Source: Opisthocomus hoazin | Lineage: Eukaryota > Chordata > Aves > Opisthocomiformes > Opisthocomidae | NCBI RefSeq assembly: GCF_030867145.1 | Contig: NC_134428.1 | Span: 25,027,537 to 25,091,536 of the forward strand | Direction: 5' to 3' | Length of the DNA: 64,000 bases | Shown: positions 23,001-35,000 of the stretch, piece after piece | How positions within the stretch are numbered: position 1 is the stretch's first letter | Layout: each line of letters begins with the position of its first letter | The notes under the pieces: model-generated | What the model saw: only the letters and a program-made list of their open reading frames with translations | What the model was told of the DNA's origin: nothing | Databases searched by the model: none | Position numbers and translations under genes: made by a program

Positions 23001-26000
23001 GCGTCCGTCCCTCGGCGCGTCCGTCCCTTGGCGTGTCCATCCCTTGGTGTGTCCATCCCTTGGTGTGTCCGTCCCTTGGCGCATCCCTTGGTGCATCCAT
23101 CCCTTGGCGTGTCCGTCCCTCAGCACATCCCTTGGTGCATCCATCCCTTGGTGCATCCGTTCCTCAGCATGTCCGTCCCTCGGCGCCTATGTCCCTTGGT
23201 GTGTCCATCCCTTGGTGCGTCCGTCCCTTGGCATGTCTGTCCCTCGGTGCATCCCTTGGTGTGTCCATCCCTTGGTGCGTCCATCCCTTGGCGTGTCCGT
23301 CCCTTGGTGCGTCCATCCCTCGGCATGTCTGTCTCTTGGCGCATCCCTTGGTGTGTCCATCCCTTGGTGCGTCCATCCCTTGGCGTGTCCGTCCCTTGGT
23401 GCGTCCATCCCTTGGCTTGTCCGTCCCTTGGTGCGTCCATCCCTTGGCGTGTCCGTCCCTCAGCGCATCCCTTGGTGCATCCGTCCCTTGGTGCATCCGT
23501 CCCTCAGCACGTCCGTCCCTCGGCGCCTATGTCCCTTGGCATGTCCATCCCTTGGTGCATCCATCCCTTGGCATGTCCATCCCTTGGCGTGTCCGTCCCT
23601 CGGCGCGTCCGTCCCTCAGCACGTCCGTCCCTCGGCACGTATGTCCCTTGGCGTGTCCATCCCTTGGCGTGTCCGTCCCTTGGCGTGTCCGTCCCTTGGC
23701 GTGTCCATCCCTCGGCGTGTCCGTCCCTCGGCGTGTCCGTCCCTCGGCGTGTCCGTCCCTTGGCGTGTCCATCCCTTGGTGCGTCCGTCCCTTGGTGCAT
23801 CCGTCCCTTAGTGCATCCGTCCCTTGGCGTGTCCATCCCTTGGTGTGTCCGTCCCTTGGTGTGTCCATCCCTTGGCACATCCCTTGGCGCTTGCTGCCGG
23901 CGGCGGCGAAGCCACGGTGCAGGGGATGGAGCGGTCCCAGCTGGAGGTGAGGCAGCGGGGATGGATGCTGAGGCCCTGAGCCGCGTCCCTCGTCCCCCCA
24001 GGACATCTCGGCGTCCTGAGAGATGGGAGCCTGGTGTCCCCCAGCCCCGGCGGGCTCTGCTGCCGGAGGTTTGCTTTGCAGGGAGCGGGCGAGCAGAGGA
24101 GCCATTTTCTGACCGAAACCACACGCGAAAGGAGAGGAAACGCCACGGGAGAGGACTTAAAAGAAAATATGTTAACAATGTAAATTAGGCCAGAGCGCTG
24201 CTGCCTGTGTTTTCTCCAGCTCGGCCGAGCAGAGGCGGAAAGGCTTGACGCGTCGCGGGGCGAGCCGGAGCCTGGAGCGCGTCCAGGTGCTGCAGTTCCG
24301 AACCGCGGCCGTTGCAGCCTGTTCAGCTGCCCCAGCAAACAGCAAAGCCCGCCGGGATGGGGCTGGTGGGTGCGAGTGCTGCGGGGCGGGGTGGTCCCGG
24401 GCAGGGCTGAGCCGATTAGGTGGCGAGCCCTGATGTCCGGTGATGACGCGCGGCGACGCAGCCGAGGTGGCTGTCACGCCTGCGGCGGACGAGCTCGGCT
24501 CCCTTCGAGCGCATCCCCGCGCCGGGGAGGGCGAGCGGGGCCGAAGCTGCTGCTCCCGTCGCGGTGCTGCCGTGGGGCACTGCCTGCTTCCCGGCGGTGC
24601 TGAGCATCCCCTCCGCCTTGGGGGGGGTCCAGGGGGTGAACCCCTTTGCTGAGGGGCACGGCAGCGTCGTGGCTTCGGCGCATCGGTCTGCAGGAGCCGC
24701 TCTGCCCGCAGCGTGCCGATGGTACCGACCTGGCTGTGGCCACTAGATTAGCTCTGTGTCTGTGTGTGTGTGTGTGCTCAGTCTTCCTCCTCCTCCTCCT
24801 CCTCCTCCTCCTCCTCCTCCTCTCCTGGAGGAGCCGGGTGTCCACGCTGGCACCGGGGTGTTATTCCTGGAATGGACCCCTAAAGCCTGACTTCTCAAGG
24901 CGTTTCAGCCAGCCGAGGAGCTGCGGGGCAGAGGGGCTGGAGATGGTCCTGGGACCTGGCCACCGCCGGCTTGGAGCATCCCGGCTGCGGGGGGACCCTC
25001 GGCCGGTCCCACCGTGTTGGGCTTCGCTGCCGGCAAGTTCACGTCGTGCAGCCGGCAGCGTCCGTGTTCCTGCTCAAAACCTGGGGCAGCGGCGATGGCG
25101 AGGGGGTCTCTGATGCTGGTGACCTGGTGGCATTGAGCTGGGGGTGCCGGAGCCAGGGAGGGGCTTCTCAAGGGATGGGGGGGGTTTGCTTGGCCGGCGG
25201 AGCGTGGGGGGCTGCGCTGGTGCCCCTCAAAATCTGGGAGGTGAGTTTGGTCAGGTAACGGGGAAGACCAAAGCGCCGGTTGGTTTGGTGCTTCTGCGAG
25301 TGGGTTCTGCTTGCCTGGAGGTTGGCACCTGCTCATTAATCACATGGAAACACCTCGTTAACCAGAGCTGGTGACATTGGTGATGCGGACGGTGTGGTGG
25401 AGGGTGCCTGTCCCATCCCGGTGTACGGAATGGGAATGGTCCCGGTCGCTGCAGGGGTGGCACAAAGCCTGTGCTGGGGCGTCCCGGCGAGCTGGGGGGT
25501 GGCCCTGGGGGACCCCGGCGAGCTGGGGGTGGCTCCTGGGGACCCCGGCGAGCTGGGGGGTGGCCCTGGGGGATCCCGGTGAGCTGGGGGGTGGCCCCGG
25601 GGAATCCCGGCGAGCTGAGGGGTGGCCCTGGGGCACCCTGGTGAGCTGGGGGGTGGCCCCTGGGGGACCCTGGCGAGCTGCGGGGTGGCCCTGGGGGACC
25701 CCGGCGAGCTGGGGGGTGGCCCCTGGGGACCCTGGTGAGCTGGGGGGTGGCCCCGGGGGACCCCGGCGAGCTGGGAGATGGCCCCGGGGGACCCCGGTGA
25801 GCTGGGGGGTGGCCCCAGGGGATCCCGGTGAGCTGGGGGGTGGCCCTGGGGCACCCTGGTGAGCTGGGGGGTGGCCCCTGGGGGACCCTGGCGAGCTGCG
25901 GGGTGGCCCTGGGGGACCCCTGCGAGCTGGGGGGTGGCCCCTGGGGACCCTGGTGAGCTGGGGGGTGGCCCCGGGGGATCCCGGTGAGCTGGGGGGTGGC

Positions 26001-29000
26001 CCCGGGGGATCTCGGTGAGCTGGGGGGTGGCCCCGGGGGACCCCGGTGAGCTGGGGGGTGGCCCTGGGGCACCCCGGTGAGCTGGGGGGTGGCCCTGGGG
26101 CACCCTGGTGAGCTGGGGGGTGGCCCCTGGGGGACCCGGGCAAGCTGCGGGGTGGCCCTGGGGGACCCCAGCGAGCTGGGGGGTGGCCCTGGGGGATCCC
26201 AGTGAGCTGAGGGGTGGCCCCGGGGGACCCCGGCTCCCAGCAGCAGCACTGGAAACTTTTAAGGGGAAAAAAAGAAATCGGATGCTGCGAGAGTTGCAGT
26301 GAGATTGTGAGAGCTGGCAACACCCAACCAGTTGTTTCTTTTTTTTGATTTTATTGAAGGGGTTTCATTGTTATTTAATGTCTTGTTTGTGCATTTGAAA
26401 ATGGACCAGCTCGAACAGCGTTTCCGAAACCTTTTTCCTTCTGAAATGGCGACAGGTTCTGGGGCAGCAGCGCCGGGGCCGGGGTGGCGATGCGGCTGGT
26501 GGTCCGAGCAGCGTTCGCCCGCACACGCGTCCCTGCCGACGGGTGCAGGCGGTGATGGTGGCAGGTGGAGCGTGCCGTGCCGTGGCGTGGCGTGGCGTCT
26601 TGATCCAGCTTATGAACTCACCGGCCACTGGCAGTATCGGGATGCCTAGAAAAAAAATAATGGCTACATCTTGCAAATTTTTTTGGCATGCAAATAGGCA
26701 AAACACGCAGTGAATTTTTATTGCTTTCTAGTATATGCGTGAATCCAACTTACCCAGACTGGCTTTCCTGTTCTTGGCGTGGGCAAGGGCAGCGAAGCCT
26801 CCTCCAGAGCCCCCGTTTCTGCCGGGGCGAGTGCCGGGGGTTTCTGGGGAGCCCAGGGAACGTGGCACCGTTACAGGGAGCGCCGCGTCGCAGGGCTTGG
26901 CTTTCACAGAGGCCAAGTCCCCCGGGAGCTGAGGGAGTGTCCTCCCAGAACACAAACGCTGGCACCGGTCGGGAAGGAAATAAAGAACAGAGCTGGCAGG
27001 AGACGCGGCAGCTCCGTGTGAGCGGAGCGCGTGAGAGCGAAGAGTCCGAGCGGGTGCTCGGGGCTGGGTGACGCGAGGGGAGCGTCGGTGGGCGCTTAAT
27101 CCCAGGGAGGGGCTTTGTGGACCTGAGAGCTGTTTCTTCCGGCGGCCGAGGATTTTGTTTAGTCGGGAGGTTTAAGACCCTGGCGAAAGCCCCGGATCAT
27201 CTCTGCGGGAGGATAAGCAGTTTTGCCCGAGGATTTCTGCTCGGAACAGATGTTGAATTGCTGTAGGTGACCCTGCTTCGGCAGGAGGGTTGGACTAGAT
27301 GACCCACAGAGGTCCCTTCCAACCCCTACTATTCTCTGATTCTGTGATTCTGTGAATTAGGGTTGTTTTTTTTTTGTCTTAAACAAAGATCCTGAATTCA
27401 TTTCAGTTAAGGACCTTGAATTCAAGATTTTGCGGTGAAAGCAGAGCGAGCCCGCTTCGGACGTGGCACCGGTTACCGCCCTCGCAGCCAAAGGGACCCT
27501 GCAGACCACGCTTTCCCCTGCGTGGTTTATTTATCGGGTGGTTTGATGGCACCGGTGATGCCGGGGGCTCCCCCGAGGGCGGAGGGACTGGGGATCCCCG
27601 CGCTGGGACAGGCAGCCACGCTGCGCCCTTCTGGGGTGACTTTCTCCGTGCTTTCACCCTGCTGCCGGAGCTCTGACCCCGTGAAAATGGAGCGGGAGGA
27701 AAATGGTTGAGAAAGGCCCTTTTTAAGGCTGAAGAGGGGATCCCAGCCGCGTTCTCCTCCGCTTGCGAGGCGTTCCCCCGTTTCCCAGCCGCGGAGCCCC
27801 GTGCGTCCTCCACGGCCGCGCGGGTCCGACCCTCTTCGGCCGCTTGAATCATTTCCTGTTTTCTTCGGTTTTTGGAGAACTCCGAGGCGAGCCGGCAGCG
27901 TTTGCAGACGGGGTGAGCTGACCGCGCCGGGGCCATGGGAAAAACGCAGCGAGGGAGAGGCCGCACGCGCGGGGTCGTGGCCGGCCCCGGCTTTTGCGTT
28001 GGCAGCCCCACCTGGTTTGGCCGGAGCTGAGCTTTATCGATCAGTGGGTGTTGCACTGATGATTTCCTTTTTTTTTTCCTTTTTAAGATCTGATCTGCCA
28101 TTCAGCGTGACCTGGACAGGCTGGAGAGCTGGGCAGAGAGGAACCTGATGAGGTTCAACAAGGGCAAGGGCAGAGTCCTGCACCTGGGGAGGAACAACCT
28201 CATGCACCAGTACAAGCTGGGGTGGACCTGCTGGAGAGCAGCTCTGTGGAGAGGGACCTGGGTGTCCTGGTGGATGACAGGGTGACCATGAGCCAGCAGC
28301 GTGCCCTGGGTGCCAAGAAAGCCAATGGGATCCTGGGGTGCATCAAGAAGAGTGTGGCCAGCAGGACGAGGGAGGTTCTCCTTCTCCTCTACACTGCCCT
28401 GGTGAGGCCTCATCTGGAGTACTGTGTCCAGTTCTGGGCTCCCCAGTTCAAGAAAGATGAGGAGCTACTGGAGAGAGTCCAGCGGAGGGCTATGAGGATG
28501 GTGAGGGGACTGGAGCATCTCCCCTACAAGGAGAGGTTGAGGGAACTGGGCTTGTTCAGCCTGAAGAAGAGAAGGCTGAGAGGGGACCTTAGAAATGCCT
28601 ACAAATATCTGCAGGGTGGGGGTCAGGAGGATGGGGCCAAGCTCTTTGCAGTGGTGCCCAGTGACAGGACAAGGGGCAATGGGCACAAACTGAAGCAGAG
28701 GAAGCTCCAGCTGAAGATGAGGAAGAACTTCTTCCCTCTGAGGGTGACGGAGCCCTGGCCCAGGCTGCCCAGGGAGGCTGTGGAGTCTCCTTCTCTGGAG
28801 ATATTCCAGCCCCGCCTGGACGCGGTGCTGTGCAGCCTGCTGTGGGTGACCCTGCTTGGGCAGGGGCTTGGGCTGGGTGACCCACAGAGGTCCCTGCCAA
28901 CCCCTACTATTCTGTGATATTCTGTGATATTCTGATATTCTGTGCATGGAGGTGTCGATGCTAAGAGCATCGCCCTGGGCATGTGCCCGAGGATCTTTCT

Positions 29001-32000
29001 TCCTCCAAAACTTGTCCTGGTGGCATCCCCGCGCCCCACAAGGCTTCCCTTGCAGCTCCCTCTGTGCTTTTTTATGAAAAATTGTGTTGCCAAGTTCATT
29101 TTTGTAAATGTTCCCGTATGGTTTGCAGCTGCCGACGGTGGCTCTCGTTTGTGAGCGCTTTTCGAGGGATTTGGTGCTCCGGCCCCGAGCGGTCGGGGTG
29201 GCCGAGGTGTCCCTCCTGCGCGGCGTCGTGGGCAGCTCCGAGCTGGCTGGTCATCTCCTGTCCCCGCTTCTTCCTGGTGCTGGGATTGAGCTGGTCAAGC
29301 TGGTCCTGAGTCCTGACCCACCTCTGTCCCCACACGGCACTGCAGCCGCGGGCGAAGTCACAGAGTCACAGAGTGTTTGGGGTTGGCAGGGCCCTCTGTG
29401 GGTCCCCCAGCCCAACCCCCTGCCCAAGCAGGGTCACCCAGAGCAGGCTGCACAGCACCGCGGCCAGGGGGGCTGGAATATCTCCAGAGAAGGAGACTCC
29501 ACAGCCTCCCTGGGCAGCCTGGGCCAGGGCTCCGGCACCCTCAGAGGGAAGAAGTTCTTCCTCGGGTTCAGCTGGAGCTTCCTCTGCTCCAGTTTGTGCC
29601 CGTTGCCCCTTGTCCTGTAGCTGGGCACCACTGGAAAGAGTCTGGCCCCGTCCTCCTGACCCCCACCCTGCAGATATTTGTAGGCATTTCTAAGGTCCCC
29701 TCTCAGCCTTCTCTTCTCCAGGCTGAACAAGCCCAGCTCCCTCAGCCTCTCCTCAGAGGAGAGATGCTCCAGTCCCCTCCTCATCCTCACAGCCCTCCGC
29801 TGGACTCTCTCCAGTAGCTCCTCACCTTTCTTGAACTGGGGAGCCCAGCACTGGACACAGCACTGCAGATGGGGCCTCCCCAGGGCAGAGCAGAGGGGGA
29901 GGAGAACCTCCCTCGCCCTGCTGCCCACACTCCTCTTGATGCACCCCAGGGTCCCATCGGCCTTCTTGGCAGCCAGGGCACGCTGCTGGCTCATGGTCAA
30001 AATGAGCCAAGTGATGGCCAGGCCGGGTCTCCTGGGCATCGGCCATGGGTGCCCTCGGCCCCCGCAGCCCCTCCTGGAGAGGAAGCAACTTCTGAGCAGC
30101 GTTGAGGGTGTTCCGGAGAAACGACCCCGAGGTGCTGCGAGAGCCGGGAGCTGCCGGGACGGGCAGTCCCAGCACAACGCCGGCACGGCGTGCGGGAGCC
30201 GCGGACGAGGGGGCACCGCTCTGGGCACGCGGCGGGAGCGGAGGGGCTGCGGGTTGTGGCGTTTCACCGGTGCCTTTTGGCGAAGGCAGGAACGTGGCGG
30301 AAATTGCTGCGTGGGTTTTTGGTTTGAAAGGGAGAGGCTGGAAGAGATTTCACTGTGAATGCGAGCTGAAAAAAATAAGGTCTGTTAGCAGGAGGGGAGC
30401 AGCGTTTCTTTTCATGAAAGACTAAAACTCTGCGGCGGGGGGGGTTGCTTTAAGCCACAGATGGGAACGCGGATCCCCGACGCGGTGCTGTGCCGTGGGC
30501 TGGGAAGGGGCCGTGCGGGGGCCGGTGGGGAGAGCAGCGTCCGAGGGAACGCGGTGGGTCCTGCAGACCTGGAGGAAAGCTCCTCCGGCCGCCCCGAGGA
30601 GCCGTAAAGAGTTTTCTGTGGGATGGGGGCAAGGTGCTGAACTCCTCCTGTACGTCCGTCCGTCCATGTGCTCCTCCTGTGCGTCCGTCTGTCCGTGCTG
30701 CGGGGAGCCGTCGGGCATGGGGTCCATCACCCCGACCCCAGAGCCCCTCCGCAGGGAGGTGATCCTGCCCACAGGCCATGCCGGTGTCACCGAGGGCACG
30801 GCACTGCCTTAAATAAATAACTAAGGTTAATCCAGTGTCCTGGTGAGCCTGGGTGCTTCACCGGGGCTCTCGGGTTTGGTTCCTCCCTGCCCGGGGTTGT
30901 GGGGCTTGGCCGCTGCCGGGGGGGTCTCGGTGTACGGGTGGACTTTATCTGGGCTGCTTCTGGAGAAGGAAATGCATTTTTTGTTTTGTTTTAATTTTTC
31001 TGGAGTGGTTTCGGACAATTGATTTTCTAAAATAGATTCAATGAGAGGAAGCTCATTTGTTCAGCTGTCCCCGTTGAGGGGAGCGGGAGGACGGGGTGCA
31101 GATACGATGCTTCCTCGGTAGCTTTATTTACAATTGCATCTGCCTTAGAGCAAAACCAAACCTAAAAATTAAATATTTTTGTCTCCCCCCAACCCCTTCT
31201 CCATTCCTCAGGATTTGAACGGTCAGAAGGAGCTGTGCCCCCGTCTCTGCCACCTGAAGAAAGGCCCCAGTGGCTACGGCTTCAACCTGCACAGCGAGAA
31301 GTCCCGGCCGGGGCAGTTCATCCGCTCGGTCGACCCCGACTCGCCGGCCTCCAGAGCGGGGCTGCGGCCCCAGGACCGGCTGGTGGAGGTAACGGCGCGG
31401 GGGGCTCAGCACCCCCCTCCCGGGGAGCCGTCGGGGTTCCCTCGGCACGTGCAGCACGGGGATGTTCAATCCTGCCCAGCCTGGCGGGAGCAGCCGGGTC
31501 CTGTCCCCATCTCGGGGCTGGGAAGGGACAGCAGAAGCGATGGGACCCTCGGGGGGCCTGAAGCCAGCCCCCATCCCTCGAGCGTTTCCGTCAGGTGCCC
31601 CCTGCACCCCTCCGTGGCACAGAGCCGTGAGACCCCGCGGCTCTGCCGTCCTTCGGCAGCTCTTGCCGAGGGAGCACGTTGGGGTGGCAAAATCCAGGTG
31701 CTGCGGGCTCGGCTGGCACAGGGGAGGGTGGCACGGGCGAGCTGCGGCCCCTGCGCCCGTCCGGGTGGCTCAGGGCTGGCAGTGGGACCCTGCGCCCAGC
31801 TGGGGCACTGGGTGGGTGCCCATCTCCCCCCCTGCCACCCCGCAGCACGGCAAGCCCCGGGCTCGGTGGCATTGCCCGATGCTGCTCGGTGCTGGAGCTG
31901 GCAGGGATGCGGGGAGGCGTGGGGGGGCATTTGGAAGAGGAGGGGAAAAAAGCTTTGCAGAGATTTTTAAGACACGAAATGGTGAAAGATGGGGCGAAAC

Positions 32001-35000
32001 CGCTCGTGGAAGCAGCTTCCCGGTCGCGGGGTGCTGGACAACACAGGTTTTGATGGGGCTGGGAAGCATCTTGGGTGTTCCCTGGGGAATGAGGGTTCCC
32101 CACGCAGAGCTGGCAGAGCTTGGGCCGCGCGCGGCCGGAGGGACGGGCAGGGCTGGGTCCGGCAGCCCTCACCCCTTCTGCGCTGCGGGAGCACCTGGGT
32201 GTCCCCACGGACCCCCAACCCTCCCACGGAGACCGAGCCGTGGCCCTGGCTGCCAGCTCCGAGGGGGAAAGGGGCTTCCACTGCTGGAAGACAACACTCC
32301 GGGGGGATTCTGAGGGTGAAAGCGCTCGCCTGCTTCCTAGCCCTTCTTCAGAGCTGCCGCCTCTTCCCCGGCACCTGAAAGTTTAATGGCGGGAGCAGCG
32401 TGGGGCCGGGAGCGGGGTGCTGGCGGCCGCAGCTCCCGGCAGCGCGGTGTCGCGGCGAGGCGTTGTGTTATTTATTTATCGGCGCTTGGCGGAGAGCCTG
32501 GCGGAGCACAAAGCGGCGAGGGGTGAGCCGGCCAGCTCGGAAACCCAATCCCCTCCGTGGCTGCTCTGTGGGGCTTTGATAAATATTTGATGCTTCTCCC
32601 CCCTCCTCTCGCCAAGTCCTGCTGCCCTGGGGGTGCTGGGGAGAGGGGGGGAGCAGCCCAGGGCGTGAATCGGGGTGACCTGGACTGCCCCGAGGATGCT
32701 GCTGAGGATGGAGCAGGATTACAAGGCGGCAGCTGAGGTTGCTGGAGAGATGCAAAGCTTGGGGGGGGGGTTCCCTTTCCACCCCAGCCCTTGCAGCCGT
32801 ATCCTGGCCCTCAGGACCTGCTGCTGCCCCAGGTTTGCATTCAGGCATCCGAAACATGAAGGGGAACCCAAAGCCAGAATCACAGAATCCCAGCATGTTG
32901 GGGGTTGGCAGGGACCTCTGTGGGTCCCCCAGCCCAACCCCCTGCCCAAGCAGGGTCACCCAGAGCAGGCTGTAGAGGACCTTGTCCATTCAGGTCTGGA
33001 ATATCTGCAGAGAAGGAGACTCCACAGCCTCCCTGGGCAGCCTGGGCCAGGGCTCCGGCACCCTCAGAGGGAAGAAGTTCTTCCTCGGGTTCAGCTGGAG
33101 CTTCCTCTGCTTCAGTTTGTGCCCGTTGCCCCTTGTCCTGTCGCTGGGCACCGCTGAACAGAGTCTGGCCCCGTCCTCCTGACCCCCACCCTGCAGATAT
33201 TTCGAGGCATTTCTAAGGTCCCCTCTCAGCCTTCTCTTCTCCAGGCTGAAAAATGACTCTTTCATTTCTTTCAGAAAGCTGTAGTAGCAGAGTAGTATTT
33301 TTAAGAGGAGGTTACTCCGTTCCCGGGGGTCTCTGCACCACCAGAACTCTCCCCACCCTCCATCCAAGCCGAATCAGCGCCGCGCTCTGCCGTCCCGCGG
33401 GCTGGGACCTTCGGATGCCAAGGGCAGGACGGGTGGCGACGGGTGGGTCGAGCTTTGCCGGAGACGGGCGGGAGCACTGGAAGGAATTTTATTGCAGAAA
33501 AGCGGGTCCGGCGGCGAGGGGACGAAGGGCGACTCGTTCCCCACCCGAACAACGCCTGGAAATCACCACTGTCCCCTCGCTGCGGGGACCAGTCGGGAGT
33601 GGGGGACCACGTTCCCCGTGGCAACGCAGGGAAGGGAGGAGTGGATCCATGCAGCAGGCGCGGGGGCACACGGGGAATCCGTGGTTTTCCATCGTGGAGG
33701 GATGAGCGACGGCGCGGTGATGCCGCGGCCGCCTGGCACGCCGGTGGCACCCAGCCCGCTGCCCGCGCTCGCGGTTGCACCCCGTGGGCAGCACTTGGGG
33801 TGCATCCAGGGTGAAGGCTGGGTCTGGAATGGTTAAGGAGGGGAGTCGGAGCGCTGCGGCGGGCGAGGTGAGGGCAGAGCCTGGGGGCTGCGGCCCCGAC
33901 ACGCGCCCGGGCTGTGGGCACAGGCAGAGGTGTGCAGCAACGCGAAGGATGCTCTGGTGCTGGGGGGTGGCAGGAGGCTGTGGCTGGCGTGAGAGGGGGG
34001 AGGAAGAAGCCTGTAGCCTTCCCGTCATCCCAGCGGAAATTAAAAAAGGAAAATCCCATCCCGTAGGGGATGAGGAGGTCGCTCTGGGGGTCTGTGAGCT
34101 GGGAGCAGCAGCTCCGCTGCGGGAGGCGCAGACTTGGGTCTACGAGGATGAGGAGGAGACTGGAGCATCTCTGCTACGAGGAGAGGCTGAGGGAGCTGGG
34201 CTTGTTCAGTCTGGAGAAGAGAAGGCTGAGAGGGGACCTTAGAAATGCCCATAAATATCTGCAGGGTGGGGGTCAGGAGGACAGGGCCAGACTCTGTTCA
34301 GTGGTGCCCAGCGACAGGACAAGGGGCACCGGGCACAAACTGAAGCAGAGGAAGCTCCAGCTGAACCCGAGGAAGAACTTCTTCCCTCTGAGGGTGACGG
34401 AGCCCTGGCCCAGGCTGCCCAGGGAGGCTGTGGAGTCTCCTTCTCTGGAGATATTCCAGCCCCGCCTGGCCGCGGTGCTGTGCAGCCTGCTGTGGGTGAC
34501 CCTGCTTGGGCAGGGGGCTGGGTTGGGGGACCCCAGAGGTCCCTTCCAACCCCAGCCATTCTGTGATTCTGGGTTCTGATGCTGTGGCTTTGCAGGTGAA
34601 CGGGATCAACGTGGAAGGGCTGCGGCACGCGGAGGTGGTGTCCCACATCAAGTCCAGGGAGAACGAAGCCAGGCTGCTGGTGGTGGACCCCGAAACAGAC
34701 GATTACTTCAAGAAGCTGGGGGTGACCCCCACGGAGGAGCACGCCAAAGGTGAGACCTCGCTCTCCCGGGGGGACGCGGCGCCGTTCCCGTGACTCACCG
34801 TGCCCTGGGTGGGATTTCAGAAGGGAGGGAGAGTCGTGTTTCCCTGCTGCCTCATCCCTCCGTAGTTTCCTGAGCACCACCCAGCTATTTATAAATAGTG
34901 AGAATGCTTCCTAATCCAGCCAAAAACGATTTGTTATTTTTACATGATGAATAATCAACTTGGGAACTTGCTGCCTTGAAGGCAGAGCGTGGTGGGATTC

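Larger units (their letters stand above)
5075..31211 (+). other. NHERF2: NHERF2 intron 2 (26.1 kb)
   Basis: Separates the PDZ1 and PDZ2 exons. It holds eleven CR1 copies, three minisatellites and two microsatellites. The stretches 6402-8680, 9818-12371, 12573-14018, 14448-16237, 18523-20531, 22211-22965, 23891-24754, 26233-27258, 27355-28103 and 30000-31211 hold no feature I can support. Several are CpG-dense (about 24230-24640 and 27420-28020), and no conserved coding exon was recognised in them. Confidence 0.8.
31389..34595 (+). other. NHERF2: NHERF2 intron 3
   Basis: Two CR1 copies of opposite orientation (32876-33250 and 34141-34578). The remainder is GC-rich without recognisable features. 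Confidence 0.8.

Noticed and set aside
22516-24188. Open frames of 431, 474 and 329 codons over the 16-bp array
   Set aside because: All three forward frames give the same 16-residue pattern because the unit is 16 bp. This is a repeat artefact, not a protein family.
25251-26323. Pro/Gly-rich frames (332 and 321 codons, - strand), collagen-like in look
   Set aside because: They mirror the 30-31-bp G-rich unit and lack a regular Gly-X-Y pattern, a signal peptide or flanking exons.
28222-28917. Open frame of 231 codons with reverse-transcriptase-like end, plus similar frames elsewhere
   Set aside because: These are 5'-truncated CR1 ORF2 remnants without the catalytic core, not host genes.
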